A DNA stretch of 64,000 nucleotides from Salvia splendens (GCF_004379255.2 NC_056051.1:4242062-4306061); one strand, 5' to 3'. Positions 44,409 through 55,859 are shown, counted from the first letter of the stretch. Notes: generated from the letters alone by a model not told the origin. A program made the numbers and translations.

Positions 44409-47040
44409 ATGTAATTTGAAAATAAATTAAGATTTTATTTGAAAAGGATAAAATTGTAAACTTTCTTTTATTCTACTCAATTAATTCTGACAATATTTCA
44501 ATTTATTCCTATTATAGTACTACACAATATATTTACATGATTTAGTCATTGGATTTGCAGATTGAGTTTGTCTACATTATTTGGTAATTACATCCACATT
44601 CATCATATATACCTATTGGAATACAATGATAATATTAACATGTACAATATAATTTTATAAAATACAATTAAAACAGTGTATAACATGAACATACGTACTA
44701 AAATACTATTAATAAAGACTTGTCAGTGTCTTTAAATTTATATTCATTTACTCATAAAAAAAATAAAGACTTGCCACAATATCAATATCCAGTAAAGACA
44801 TGCAAGATAGACGCCATAATTGGTACTAATAAACAATGTCAACATAGTATACTCAACATATTAACACAATGACACGCGCGAGTATATATTAACACATTTA
44901 TACAAGAACACTAATATAATGACATGAGTATATCAACCCAATTAATCGCTCAAAATTTAGAAGATATCCCCATCAATCAGTAAATCCCAAAAATAAATGG
45001 TTTGTAAGTATTTGACAAAGTGCCCATATAATTACATTTTGTTTTCTCTATACTGATGCTTAGGTGATTAGATATAGTATAGTAATTACTAATTGTTGTG
45101 CATTAAGGTGTTGGATTAACCTTAAATTTCTTTAATTTTAGCCTGCTCCTAAAATAACTGATGTGACAAAATTCATCTCGACTAATTTAACCTCTTATTT
45201 ATATTCTATGTTGCTTTTGTTGATAGGGATGATTGGTCCTAGCAATTTATAGTGTGATGTTACACTGTTTTAATTAGTTGGTGATAAATAGGCTCATCCT
45301 TTTCAAACTAGTTGGATAATCCCTTATCCCTAAATTGACCATCGCTTTTTTTATCTTATTATTTCTTGATTAATCAGTGGTTTTTTCAAAGAAATTTTGT
45401 GTTAATGTGTACATTTTGGTATAAAAAAAGAGAAGATGTGGTTTAGAGTGACTCGATTTTTGTATTCAGGTTCCTCATTCCCTATAATTATAAAATCTCA
45501 GGATACTTAGATTAATTGTGTAAATAAATAGAGGATTCTGACATTATGCCCTTTGGTGGATTTTACTTAATTTAATTATCTTCAAGGACATCACCCTCTA
45601 CGTGCGTTTATAGCATCCCTTCATTTAATTATTTGGTTAAGTTTTGTAGTGATTCTAATCACAAATATGTTAGATTTAATTCACTTGAGATGGGTTGTTA
45701 GTGGGATTCTAACAAAACAATAATTTTTTAGCACAATTTACTGGAGTGTTAGATCAACCATACTTATATTGTGAGCTAATCTAATGCAGATTAATTGAGT
45801 TAGAATTTTATGGAGTTAAAAATTTTTAACCCCAAACTCTCTAAATTTTGGAGACGATTTGGATTAGCCTCTTGGTTTCAGATTGCATTAATTTTCTACT
45901 CCATTTAGTAGAATTAGAAAGATTGAGGTCTTTACCAAGGAATCAAAGTAGATAAGGTCATTGAAAAGCTATGCACATGATAGAGCATCTTACTATTTAA
46001 TTATTAAAATTTTCATACATATCAATAGTGTTGAAATGAATGATAGTTTTAATATCAAATTGATAAAATTAGAAAGTATAAATTTTTTTTATAATTTTAA
46101 GGGATTGACTAAAAAAATATATTTTATATTTTTAAGGGGTGAAAATATATAATATACTCTTTTTATATGGCTATGATGATATATTTTACGAGATTTTAGA
46201 AATGGTTAGTTAATGCAGTTAATTGACGAGAGAAATAATGTGTATAAATATTAAATAGAAAGAAAAAGAGCATTGAATATTTAATTGGAAAGAGAAAAAA
46301 GTGATTGTGTGTATTAGTTTGAGAGAAAAAATTGTCACAAATAAAATTATATTATCTTGAATGGGACAAATTAAAAGAAAATTGTGTCATCTTAATTGGG
46401 ATGGACGACTCGTATAACCATACAACTTAAATACTATCGTTGGACCTAACCCCTAATGGCCCATTATAGACAGTGAGGCCTTTTATGCATATCACATTTT
46501 GGTAAGAGTTACTAAATGGGAGAAATGATATGGGCCAGGCCCAAATCAGGCGAGGGTGGCTTCTAAATCTGACTATAAAAATGAGAAGTTCATAATATAG
46601 ACATCGAATATTAGTAATGTTTTAATCCACCTAAATTTTTACTACTCCATATAGTATTACTTTTGGGCCCAAACCCTAATATCATGGCCCATTGTATAGA
46701 ATCAGTGCCTTTTATGCATAACATTTTGGTAGATTTGTTGAATGGGCTTCGACTTTCTTCCGGATAAGGTCAAGCAGCCTCACGGCTGGGCCTAAGCCCA
46801 TGACTGAACGGTTGGGCTAGATTAAGTTTGTTACTAATTATTACTTCATCCAACCCAGTTTAAGTGAGTCGTTCTATTTGGGCATATGAATTTAGATAAT
46901 TGTATGTAGTGAATTAAATTATAAATACTAATCAAGTAGAAAAAAATAGAAAGAAAAAGAAAGGATAAAATAGAATTAAGTAAGAGATAAGAAGATAAGG
47001 AAGGAGATAGAATTGAATTAATTATAGTCAGAAAAGGTAA
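44407..47040. other. AT-rich spacer without recognisable gene
   Basis: No coding signal seen; the 63-codon frame at 45961 is low-complexity Lys/Ile/Phe. It holds the local duplication at 46441/46668. Confidence 0.55.
46441..46738 (+). repeat. Local duplication of a ~70-bp segment, ~227 bp apart
   Basis: 46441-46510 and 46668-46738 share in order a CCTAA block, ATGGCCCATT, a (G/A)AG(G)..GCCTTTTATGCATA block and ACATTTTGGTA. The similarity is high but not perfect, with small indels. Each copy is followed by GGGC-rich plant spacer sequence. Confidence 0.7.
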
Positions 47041-49058
47041 TAGCACTCACAACCGTGCTCTTGCCAACGAGCAAGGTTGTGGGCCCGGCGCCACTTTTTC
47101 TGCCTGCTCTTAAGCAAGAACACAACATCCACAGCTGTGCTATTCCGCAAGGACGAGCACAAGGGTCCCACCATTCCATTATTCAATTTGAATAAAAACA
47201 TTTCCACAAAATTAAAATACATTACACATACCCGGAATAATATTACAAAATACGTTAAAAATTACATAATTAAAATCCTAAAAATTAAAATTTTCATAAT
47301 TAAGCTCCTAAAAATTAAAAATTACATAATTAAATTCTTAAAGTTAAAAAAACCCAGTACTCATTGCCGGATTTCGCCCACATGTGTTTGATTAGGTCTT
47401 CTTGTAGCTCAACGTGGGTTCGGGTATCACGCATTGTGTGCCTTGTTTCGATCCTCTCACCCACCGTCGTATACACACCTCGGCGTGGGGGAGACCTCGC
47501 GGTTGAGCTTCCTGCTTCATCCTCGTCGTAGAAGCGAGCCGCCCTCGGTCATTCGTCGGCTATAATCATGTTGTGTAAGATAATACACGTGTACATGATG
47601 TCGACAATATTATTCACGTACCACAGCCGAGCCGGGGCCTTCACAATGTTGAATCGGGCTTGAAGGACCCCAAAGGCTCTTTCGACGTCTTTCCGTGCGG
47701 ACTCTTGAAGCTGCGCAAAAAGAACCCTTCTCGGGTCTTGCGGGTTGCTGAGCGTCTTCACGAAAGTCGACCACCTTGGGTAGATACCCTCGGCAAGATA
47801 GTAACCCATGTGGTATGTATTTCTGTTGACGGTGAGGTCGATCGCCGGTGCTACACCATTCAACACATCATTGAAGATGGGTGAAGAATAGAGCACGTTC
47901 AAGTCGTTGTTGGATCCGGCAACGCCGAAATATGCATGCCAAATCCATAGGCGGTAGTCGGCGACCGCTTCAAGGATAAGTGTCGGGCCGCCGCCTTTGT
48001 GGCCGCTTAAGTGTTGCCCCCTCCAAGCAGCTGGGCAATTCTTCTACCTCCAATGCATGCAGTTAATGCTGCCAAGCATTCCTGGAAAGCCATGGACTGA
48101 TTCGTGAAGACGAAGCAACCGTTGGCAATCATCGGTGGTGGGTGCTCGAAGGAATTCATCACCGAAAGCTGTACGAACGCCCTCGCAAAAAATTTTAAGA
48201 CAAAGGATTCTAGTGGACTCACCGACATGCAAATACTCGTCGAAGAGGTCGGCCGTTTGCCCAGTAGCGAGTTGTCGGATGGCACACGTACACTTCTGCA
48301 ACGCCGAGATACTTTGCCGAGCGGCTGCATCTGGACCTATTTGGAAGAATTCAACACAGGCGGACAATGTGTTGAGATTACGCATAAACAAGTGGTTTGA
48401 TATGCGAAAACGACGTCTGAAGTAATCTTCCGGAAACCGCGGCGGGTCGGCAAAATAGTCGGCAACGAGCCTTTCGTGGGCTCCCTCCCGGTCACGATGT
48501 ATGTAGCGGCGAGTTGATCTAGTTGGTTGAGGAGGAGGGGCGGGGGTATTCGCTGCGACATATGCTTCATAAGAGGCACGATGTTGTTCGTAGTATTCTT
48601 GTTCTTCGCGCTCCGCTTCCGCAATAAGATGAGTGAAATCCATTTGAGGTTTTGAGTGAGAGATGAAGGTGTAGATAAGTTGTATGAAAAATATGAATGA
48701 GGGATGAATGATAGATGATTTGATGTGAAAAATGGATGATGAATGTGTGTATTTATAGATGATTTTGTGGGGAAAAATCTAAAAAATACAGAAAAACAGA
48801 CAAAAAAACGGCCATTTTTTGGGATTGGGAAAATATTTTTTTATTTTTTGTTATTTTTTAAAAAAATAATAAAAAAAGATTTTCCAACGGATAAGCCGTT
48901 GGCCAATCAGAAGCTGCCACGTCGCCTGCTTGTTGGCACGGACGTGCTCGATGCATCGAGCAGCGCCGTGCCAGCTGCGCGAGCGTAGCGGCGGACAGCG
49001 TCTCCGTGCCACTGGCATGGACGAATGGGCGCGGCGGTGCTCACTGTTGCAGATGCTC
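47041..49058. mobile_element. PIF/Harbinger element, 2.0 kb, decayed
   Basis: Flanked by TAA on both sides (47038-47040, 49059-49061). The ends are TAGCACTCACAACCGTGCTC (left) and GAGCATCTGCAACAGTGAGC (right, reversed), imperfect inverted repeats. One transposase pseudogene fills the minus strand. Upstream of it is a TATA-like CTATAAATACACA (minus strand, near 48750). The right subterminal part is GC-rich and holds a 16-bp perfect palindrome (48946-48961, GCTCGATGCATCGAGC). Confidence 0.85.
47330..48643 (-). pseudogene. Harbinger transposase, single exon, two in-frame stops
   Basis: Reads MDFTHLIAEAEREEQEYYEQ at the start, then the DNA-binding part YIHRDREGAHERLVADYF and FRRRFRISNHLFMRNL. 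The DDE core follows: GMLGSINCMHW (the usual Asp is Asn here), GVAGSNNDLNVL (second Asp) and KDVERAFGVLQ (Glu). The frame is open except for TAG at 48044-48046, inside the expected HW-x-WKNCP block (Trp codon TGG>TAG), and TGA at 47549-47551 after IIADE (consistent with CGA>TGA). Reading on past the second stop gives a normal family tail, ETRHTMRDTRTHVELQ then EDLIKHMWAKSGN, ending at 47330. Both stops are transitions typical of methylcytosine decay. Confidence 0.88.
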
Positions 49059-49061
49059 TAA

Positions 49062-50052
49062 ATGACATCACTTAGGAATACATCTCCCTTACGCTAAGAC
49101 GAGGGAATATAAACTAAAAATGGATATATTTAAAGTACGAAACTATTTATAAGATTTTATATTAATAATTGTAATTCATATCCATATTTATGGGATGATT
49201 TTAAAATTAGATGAAATATTATATTCTTATTAATTTTATAAATATGTATATTTAAATATATTGTATTGTAATTACTTTTTAGAAAATTTAAGTGTAACCT
49301 AGTGGGTCGACTCAGCACAGTTGACAACACATGTATTTTGATAATTTGTTCAAGCTAAATACTTTTTTTAAATAGTAAAAAACAGGTATTACATACTTTC
49401 AACAAATTTACTGTTTGTTCTTATATAGCACCCAGTCTGATATTTCAAAATTAAAATGTAATAATATCATGTCACGTGTTGGATTGACTAGACACCAACG
49501 ATTTGAAGAAAAAAAAGAGAGAAGTTGTCTAATATGAGTAGTAATAAGTTATAATTATTCCTTCCGTTGTATAGTAGTGAAGTCATTTTGTCATTTTGAT
49601 ACATTTCATAATAATAAAGTCATTTATCTTTTTAGTATAAATTAAAACATTTCTTTTACTTTATTCTCTCTTCATCTATCTATCATTTTTTTCTATTTTA
49701 TTCTTCTCTTACTTGACTCACTTAACACAATTTTTCTTAAATTAAGTGCCGAAAAGAAATATCTCCACTATTATGAAATGGAAGGCGTAATTCTTAAATG
49801 CAGATGCATATATAAGGAGAATAGAAAATTTAATTGAATATTGAATATGGATACAATATTAGGAAAATAATAATGGCGGCCTATTTTCGGCCATATAGCC
49901 GGAGTTGCGTTGGCTGAAAAAGAATTTTGCTTTTATTCTTTATTTTAATATAATTTAGTTTTCATTTTAATAATTTTTTCCTATAAATATATGCATTCTT
50001 CACTTCATTTCATATTCCTCTTTCTTTATCGTCTTTCTATAAATATCTAGCA
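49062..50052. other. Spacer with one Stowaway-like MITE
   Basis: AT-rich, no gene seen. Near 49980 a TATA-like CCTATAAATATATG precedes the ORF1-like pseudogene and may be its old promoter. Confidence 0.5.
49558..49787. mobile_element. Stowaway-like MITE
   Basis: 230 bp with inverted ends CCTTCCGTTGTATAGTAGTG (left) and GCCTTCCATTTCATAATAGTG (right, reversed) and TA at both flanks. Its interior differs from family A. Confidence 0.72.
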
Positions 50053-50896
50053 ATGAATAACAATCCTAGTAGTCCATCAATGCATTCTATGACCCCAAAA
50101 ATTCAAGATGATTTCTTTATGTACCGCACTTCATTGGAATTGAATTTCGACAATGTAGCACCGTGGGACCAAGTAGCGTACCAATCGCCATTCCCACATG
50201 CGGGTACCCAAGATGCGCGTAGCTCTAAAATCAGCGTAGAGGACTACGTGATTTCCAATTTTGAGTTTATTCCTGTGGTGGCACCATCGCCGCCAGAGGT
50301 AGTTTTGGATTCTCGTGCGAAGGGAAAATGGTATATTCTCGAAGTAACGATTGTGGTGGCTCGCTGCTACGTCGACCTATCTAAGGAGACGATGGGTAGC
50401 CATCAGCCAAAAGTGTGCCAATTATGGACGAACATCGCTGCGAGATACAACCACATGAAGCCCAAAAGGCATGTGAGCGCGAGTGGGACCATCTGCACAA
50501 ACATTGGGATCGGGTGACTGTTGAGGTGGCCAAATATGCAAACATCTTCCAGAAGACGTGGACGAGCGGCCATAGTTAGGACGACATTCGGCGCAAGGCT
50601 TTGAAGACATTTTCAGATAAAGAAATAAAAAAACTTTAAGTTTGAGATGATCTTTGACATTGTCAAAGATGCATCCGAAGTTTGTTGGTGGTACAGAGTA
50701 TGGAGGCGATCCCAAGAGAATGAAGACTGCCGCCTCAGGCAACTATACCACCAACTATTTTAACTCTCCTATGGAGGAGAGTTTTGGCACACATGTGTCA
50801 TCCTACACTTATGTTGAGAGCCACAAAGGTGCCAACAGTCGAGTGGTCCGACCGAGTCAACTTAAGTTGAATTGGATCCCAACGTCAACGCCATGA
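50053..50896 (+). pseudogene. Harbinger ORF1-like (NAM-associated/Myb-like) gene remnant
   Basis: Looks like the accessory ORF1 often annotated as NAM-associated or 'glutathione S-transferase T3-like'. The frame starts MNNNPSSPSMHSMTPK and runs to about 50470 through GKWYILEVTIVVARCYVDLS and CQLWTNIAARYNHMKPK, which correspond to the trihelix/Myb region. A frameshift near 50470 then moves the expected continuation (EREWDHLHKHWDRVTVEVAK, YANIFQKTW) to another frame. Stops follow at about 50575 and 50637. The last part, KFVGGTEYGGDPKRMKTAASGNYTTN, is again family-like. No DDE gene is next to it, and I could not find paired ends, so the element boundaries are unknown. Confidence 0.72.
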
Positions 50897-51136
50897 CCTA
50901 TGCGTCGATGATAAAATTGTGGAAAGAGGTGTCAAATGCATCATGACTTGATTTAGGTGCTAAGAATAAATATTGGGACTGATATGTTATTTTTGAGTTA
51001 TTTTTATTGTTGTGTTTTTATTGTTGTTAATTTAATCTATGTTAATTTAATCTATGTTATTTTTATTGTTGTGTTTTTAATCTAAGCGGTGATTTTATTC
51101 TATGCATTTTTATTAGTTTTAGTTATTCAAATTCAA

Positions 51137-51137
<1 letters not shown>

Positions 51138-51230
<93 letters not shown>
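51138..51230. repeat. (AAT)n microsatellite, about 31 units
   Basis: Uninterrupted trinucleotide run between the ORF1-like remnant and the LTR element. Confidence 0.97.
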
Positions 51231-51370
51231 GTTAAAGGTTGGGGAAAAAAACCACCATGTATTTTTTTTCAATTTACATGAATTTTGACATTTATCTTAC
51301 TTTTCCCTAAAAGAAACCGGGGAAGAAATTGAAAGTGTATAGCAAATTAAAACCCAAAAACAATTAAAAT

Positions 51371-51889
51371 TGTTAGGAGTTTTGAGATGATAACAACGAG
51401 TGATGGTACATGGAAACTGAGCGTGGAGTGTGCAACACATGATCAAGAAGAAAGAGTTCAAGATTTAGTTGTGCAACGGCTACTAAGCCGTTAGACTTGC
51501 AGCGGCAGTTTCAACCGCATGAAGTGATACGATTCCTATAAATGATGATGCTTGCCGCAGAGGTCAGTGAGAAGAACATCTCCAAATTTGGGAAACGGAG
51601 TGAGAGAGATCCAGCTGTGAGCTCATAACAAGATTAGAAACTTGAGAGAGTGAGTGCATTATCTTTGTGAGGAATCAAGTGAGTATCATCTTCGTTTCTT
51701 GATGTGAGTTCTAGAGAGAAGATAGATTGTTGATTCTTGAGTGTACTCATGAGTTGTATGATTGTAAACCCCGATAGTGAGAAATAAAGTGATTCGTGAT
51801 TCTCCCGTGGACGTAGGCTTGCGCCTAACCACGTTATATCCTCGTGTTCTTGAAACGTTTTGATCTTGCTCCGATCTTGATTTCCAACA
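51371..51889 (+). repeat. Left LTR
   Basis: 519 bp, TG...CA ends. It shares with the right LTR the blocks CCTATAAATG, GAGAA(A)GAACATCTCCA, GTGGACGTAGGCTT, AACCACGTTAT and CCTCGTGTTCTTGAA. CCTATAAATG is the probable TATA region of its promoter. Confidence 0.9.
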
Positions 51890-52115
51890 AATGGCGCCAT
51901 CTGTGGGAAAGAAGAGTTTCGAAGGAAAGAAAGGCGCAAGATCATGGCTACAACAAGAAAGGAGATGAAGAAATTCAATTCGGAAGCCACAAAGAGTCTC
52001 TGATCTTGAGGAGGCAGGGGAAGCTATTAGGTGCTTGGTGATCAGAGCAATGCCAGCTACGAGCTGAGGGAGAATACGAAGAAATCTTGGAGGATTTCTG
52101 ATCCCATAAACGATC

Positions 52116-52679
52116 GTGGGAAGGTCCAGGGGATTCGGATTCGTGACGTTCAACGAGGTGGTTGTGCGTAAGGTGTTCGATGAAATTCGGGAGAGAAATG
52201 TGGTTTCTTGGAACTCCTTGTTGTGGGGATACGTCAAGTGTGGCGATTTGGCCATGGCGCTGAGCGTGTTCGATGAAATGCTTGAGAAAGATGTCGTTTC
52301 ATGGACTTCAATGGTCTCAGGGTACGCGAAGGGGCTGAGTCGTGCCCAGGCGGAGCGGGCTGCCACTGCGGCCACACGGAGTGTGAATGCATATGGGCAG
52401 AAGGAAGAGGGCCCGAGTAGATGGCAAGAGAGGAAAGAAGCCAAGAGGCAAATGTATTTGATGAGTACTGAGAAACAAGTGAGATCGGGTGAAAGGAAGG
52501 ATCTCAAGAGCTCGACTTCATCAGTTGCTTCAGCTTCGCAATGCCAGAAGTGCTACCAAATGGGGCACTGGACCTGCGAATGCAAGAATGAGAGGGTTTA
52601 CATCTCAAGACCTTCGCAAACACAGCAGGTGAAGAACCTGAAGCATAAGTCTGATAAGGAGTCTGATAACGATTGGTGA
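52116..52679 (+). CDS. Chimeric ORF: RRM + PPR + CCHC zinc-knuckle fragments
   Basis: One open frame of 187 codons inside the LTR element; no enzyme function is implied. Codons 1-14 read GRSRGFGFVTFNE, the RNP1 motif of a glycine-rich-type RRM protein; INDR, just upstream in another frame (52107), is also expected there. Codons ~15-73 hold about two pentatricopeptide motifs (VRKVFDEIRERNVVSWNSLL, ALSVFDEMLEKDVVSWTSMV). From about codon 74 the sequence follows the plant ZCCHC10-like protein (AYGQKEEGPSRWQERKEAKR), with an intact knuckle CQKCYQMGHWTCEC at 52542-52583 and tail NERVYISRPSQTQQ. The first in-frame ATG lies only in the PPR part (about 52254), so a full-length start is unclear. Junctions are direct, without introns. 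Confidence 0.8.
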   Translation: MGRSRGFGFVTFNEVVVRKVFDEIRERNVVSWNSLLWGYVKCGDLAMALSVFDEMLEKDVVSWTSMVSGYAKGLSRAQAERAATAATRSVNAYGQKEEGPSRWQERKEAKRQMYLMSTEKQVRSGERKDLKSSTSSVASASQCQKCYQMGHWTCECKNERVYISRPSQTQQVKNLKHKSDKESDNDW

Positions 52680-52913
52680 GGCTGCAGGCTCGCTTAATCA
52701 AGTGGATTCAATGATGAAGAAACTTGATCAAGGGGATTGAAACTTGATCAAGGGAATTCTGAGCAAGCACGTGAATCAGAGAATCAGAATCTCTGGGAAC
52801 GGACGTAAAGAAACTGGAAGACAGTAATAATCTGCTGCATGATGAAAAGTCTGAAATCGAGGTACTCAAGGAGAAGCTCGGTCTGTTGGAGATCTCGAAT
52901 GAGAGATGCGAAG

Positions 52914-53051
52914 ATGAATAAGAGCAGCGTCGACGACGTCGTGCTCGTTAGCGGTTCGAGGAGGATCCCGAAGGTGCAGCAGCTCTGCAAGAGTATCAAA
53001 CCCGTGGTATATGGCGCTGCGGTCCAGACAGCGATCCTAAGCAATGAAGGT
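52914..53051 (+). pseudogene. HSP70 fragment captured in LTR element
   Basis: Reads [46 protein letters not shown]. This is the end of the HSP70 ATPase domain (the VDDVVLVGGSTRIPKVQ and YGAAVQAAILSGEG signatures). Two short in-frame pieces between these signatures are missing, and the Gly-Gly-Ser-Thr loop has become Ser-Gly-Ser-Arg. The rest of the chaperone is absent. Confidence 0.8.
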
Positions 53052-53417
53052 GGCACAAATCTTGACAGAAATTCAGATATCACTCATGAGAGATGTGTTA
53101 TATCTCTAGGGATCAGCAACTCCAATTCTGAACGGGGAAGATTCAGATGAGGTGAAGGTGATCGTCCGATGGAGGCTTTGTAGCTGATCAAGGAAGTGAT
53201 GAAGGAGAATCTGGGGATGATTCTCGGAGTCAGAATAATTGACAAGGATAGTCAAGATTGGCGCTGAGCAATGATGTTGCAGACATGGGATTGACAAGTT
53301 CAAATGACGTATGAACTTGGTAAACTTGATCAAAGAATGATCAAGTAAGGAGTGGCCGGAAAGAAGTCATGGAAGAGAAAAGGAAGTATTTGAGTCATCT
53401 CAAAAGGTGGAGGATAT

Positions 53418-53943
53418 TGTTAGGATATTTTGAGCTGATAAAACACTCCAACAATTCAAGAAACTTGATCAAGGGGATTCAGTGATGATGTAACTTGATC
53501 AAGGGTGGCGATTGGAAGTTTGCAACAGAAAAGTCAGTTGCAACGATTAGTAAAGAGTGGTTATCAAGATGCGGTTACTTGAAACTGATCTTGAAGCATT
53601 GAGCTCGAATTACTCTTCCTATAAATGCTGATACAAGTCGTAGAGATCAGTGAGAAAGAACATCTCCAGATCTGAGGGAACGGAGTAAGAGAGATTGAGT
53701 AGAGAGGAGAGGTTTCCAACTGTGCATGTGTGCTCTCGAAGCGAGACGACTTCGAGCGAGTTGAGAGCGTTCTTTACTTGTAAATCTCCGAGAGATATGA
53801 GAGTGTTCTTCTTCATTGTATCCATAGTTGATCATCAATGAATTCTTTTTCATTTTGGCTGTGGACGTAGGCTTACACCGAACCACGTTATTTCCTCGTG
53901 TTCTTGAATCGTTTTGATCTTGCTTCGATCTTGATTTCCAACA
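53418..53943 (+). repeat. Right LTR
   Basis: 526 bp, TG...CA ends, clearly related to the left LTR but diverged and with indels. It contains two AACTTGATCAAGGG motifs that the left LTR lacks in this form; the same motif occurs in the interior at about 52723 and 52741. Confidence 0.88.
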
Positions 53944-55088
53944 AAAATGATGCCAATTTAATATTAATAAGTTTTTAAAAAAATATTCAAAATATAGGAA
54001 ATGCCACTTCATGTCCTTATATTCAATCTTTGAATTTTCAGCAAAATCTCTCCTTCAACTAGTTTGCCTTTGATCGAACCATTTAGATGAAGAGATAAGC
54101 ACAACGACTACACAGAACGAGAGATGTGAAACATAAGAAATAATAACATAAAATTTTCTTTAAAATGAAAATTAAATAAATAATAACATCAATACTAGTT
54201 TTGATTTATTTTATTTCCACATAAAATTTAATTTGTCACATCATTTCAATGTCTAACCTAATTTTTTTGGGTATCAATTAGACACATAAAAATTTGTGTA
54301 TTGAAATTTAAAAAAAAATTAAGTTATGTAAAAATAAGCATAAATTTAATTTACCTCTTTTGCAAACCAAAATTGTTTTATAACAACCAAATAATAAATG
54401 CACATCTATCGCGAGATGCTAAGAATAAAAATAATTAATGCTCGTCTATTGTTGCAGTGTCGTTGTGAATAGATTTTTTGTCGATCTGATTCATCTGCCT
54501 TTAAACTCTAGTTCAAAGTTTCAAAATCGGTCACCTAGTTTTCACGCGCTTTCTTCATTTTCTCATTAAACTTTCCGCCCTTTCTCTCTTTTCCAAAACC
54601 CATCCCCTCTTTGTCGATTTCTCTCTTCATTCTTATCAGCAGTCATCATCAACCTAATCTAAAGTGGTGTCTTTCTACACTCAAAATAGTTCTTTATCGA
54701 TTTCTACACATAGAACTTATCGCCAACGACTCTTTACAATTACTACCGAAGTAATAGAAATAATGGCAATGTGTGTTTTCGAACACGCCAATGTGATCAA
54801 CATTTTTTGAATATATTGGCGTTTTACAATTATTCTAATCATTGTGTTGATCAAATGAGAATCAAATATGATAGCTTAATGACAATTATTACAATTATTC
54901 TAATTCTTCCATCAAACTATTTGGGCAACTAAGTATTCATGTTTTACTACTAAACAAGTTGATTTTTGTAAACACAGCAATCGAATTGGTTTTTTCAACT
55001 TTAAAAGCGCCAATATTAGCGTTTTTCCTATTTGCAGGATGTAAAAAAACAAAAAGTTAGTTCCTTAAGGGACTTTATTTCCAAATTC

Positions 55089-55341
55089 ATTGCCCATCTC
55101 ATAATAAGTGTCACAGTTTACTATTTTTATTCGTCACACAATAAAAATCACATCTTACTTTTACTTTGAATGGTAAGTAGGCCCCACATTCCACCAACTT
55201 ATTTCACTCACATTTTATTATAAAAGTAATATATATATAAATGGGACTCGTAGTCCACTAACTTATTCAACTCACTTTTCTTTACATTTCTTAAAACTCA
55301 TGCACACACCAAATGTGACTCCTATTATGAGACGGATGTAG
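55089..55341. mobile_element. Stowaway-like MITE, family A copy 2
   Basis: Same interior as 4201-4455 (CCCACATTCCACCAACTTAT, TAGTCCACTAACTTATTCAA, TTTCTTAAAA). The right end is CTACATCCGTCTCATAATAG (reversed) next to TA; the left end is eroded (TGCCCATCTCATAATAAG). Confidence 0.75.
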
Positions 55342-55421
55342 TAAAATAGTATAATTTAGTATAATTTATTAATTATATTGTAACAATAAAATGAAATAAA
55401 TAATTATGAACAGATAAAATA

Positions 55422-55634
55422 CTCCCTCTGTTTTGTTTAAAATGTTCATATTCTTAAATAGCACGAGATTTTAGGTGAAGTAGTTGAGTATGATAAAAGA
55501 AAGTGAAAAAATGTGATGATTATTTTTTAAAAAGAGAGTGGAGAAAGGAATTTATGTCAAAATATGAAAAATAGACATGTTGAGTAGGACAAACTAAAAT
55601 GAAATAGGTGAACATCTCGAATGAGACGGATGAA
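55422..55634. mobile_element. Stowaway-like MITE, different family
   Basis: Left end CTCCCTCTGTTTTGTTTAAA then ATGTTCAT; right end, reversed, TTCATCCGTCTCATTCGAGA then TGTTCACC. About 210 bp. The interior is unrelated to family A. Confidence 0.65.
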
Positions 55635-55859
55635 CATCATAATTCACTAACATTAATTTTTCTCCCCTCTCTCTTATTTTATCACTTTTTTCTCTCTCTT
55701 TCTTAATTTACCATTTTTTTCTCCATTTGTCTTACTTTACCAAATTTTCTCTCCCTCTATTTTATTTTACCAAATCATGTATTAAAACTAATGTCATTTT
55801 AAATGTTTCTATTTAAAAAAAAAAGAGGGAGTGAGATACAAGTAAGTTCTATGCATTAG

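Larger units (their letters stand above)
51371..53943 (+). mobile_element. LTR retrotransposon carrying captured host gene fragments
   Basis: Two LTRs (51371-51889, 53418-53943) begin TGTTAGGA and end TTTCCAACA. The element is flanked by a perfect 5-bp duplication AAAAT (51366-51370, 53944-53948). After the left LTR comes a primer-binding-like site TGGCGCCATCTGTGGGAA, of the type seen in Ty3/Gypsy elements. A purine-rich tract (53402-53414) precedes the right LTR. The 1.5-kb interior has no protease, reverse transcriptase or integrase that I can see. It carries sense-strand fragments of an RRM protein, a PPR protein, a CCHC zinc-knuckle protein and an HSP70. It would depend on enzymes supplied by a partner element. 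Confidence 0.9.

Noticed and set aside
51686..52507. 273-codon open frame on the minus strand through the left LTR and captured PPR piece
   Set aside because: It is antisense to the LTR and to the recognisable RRM/PPR coding and shows no known motif. Treated as chance.
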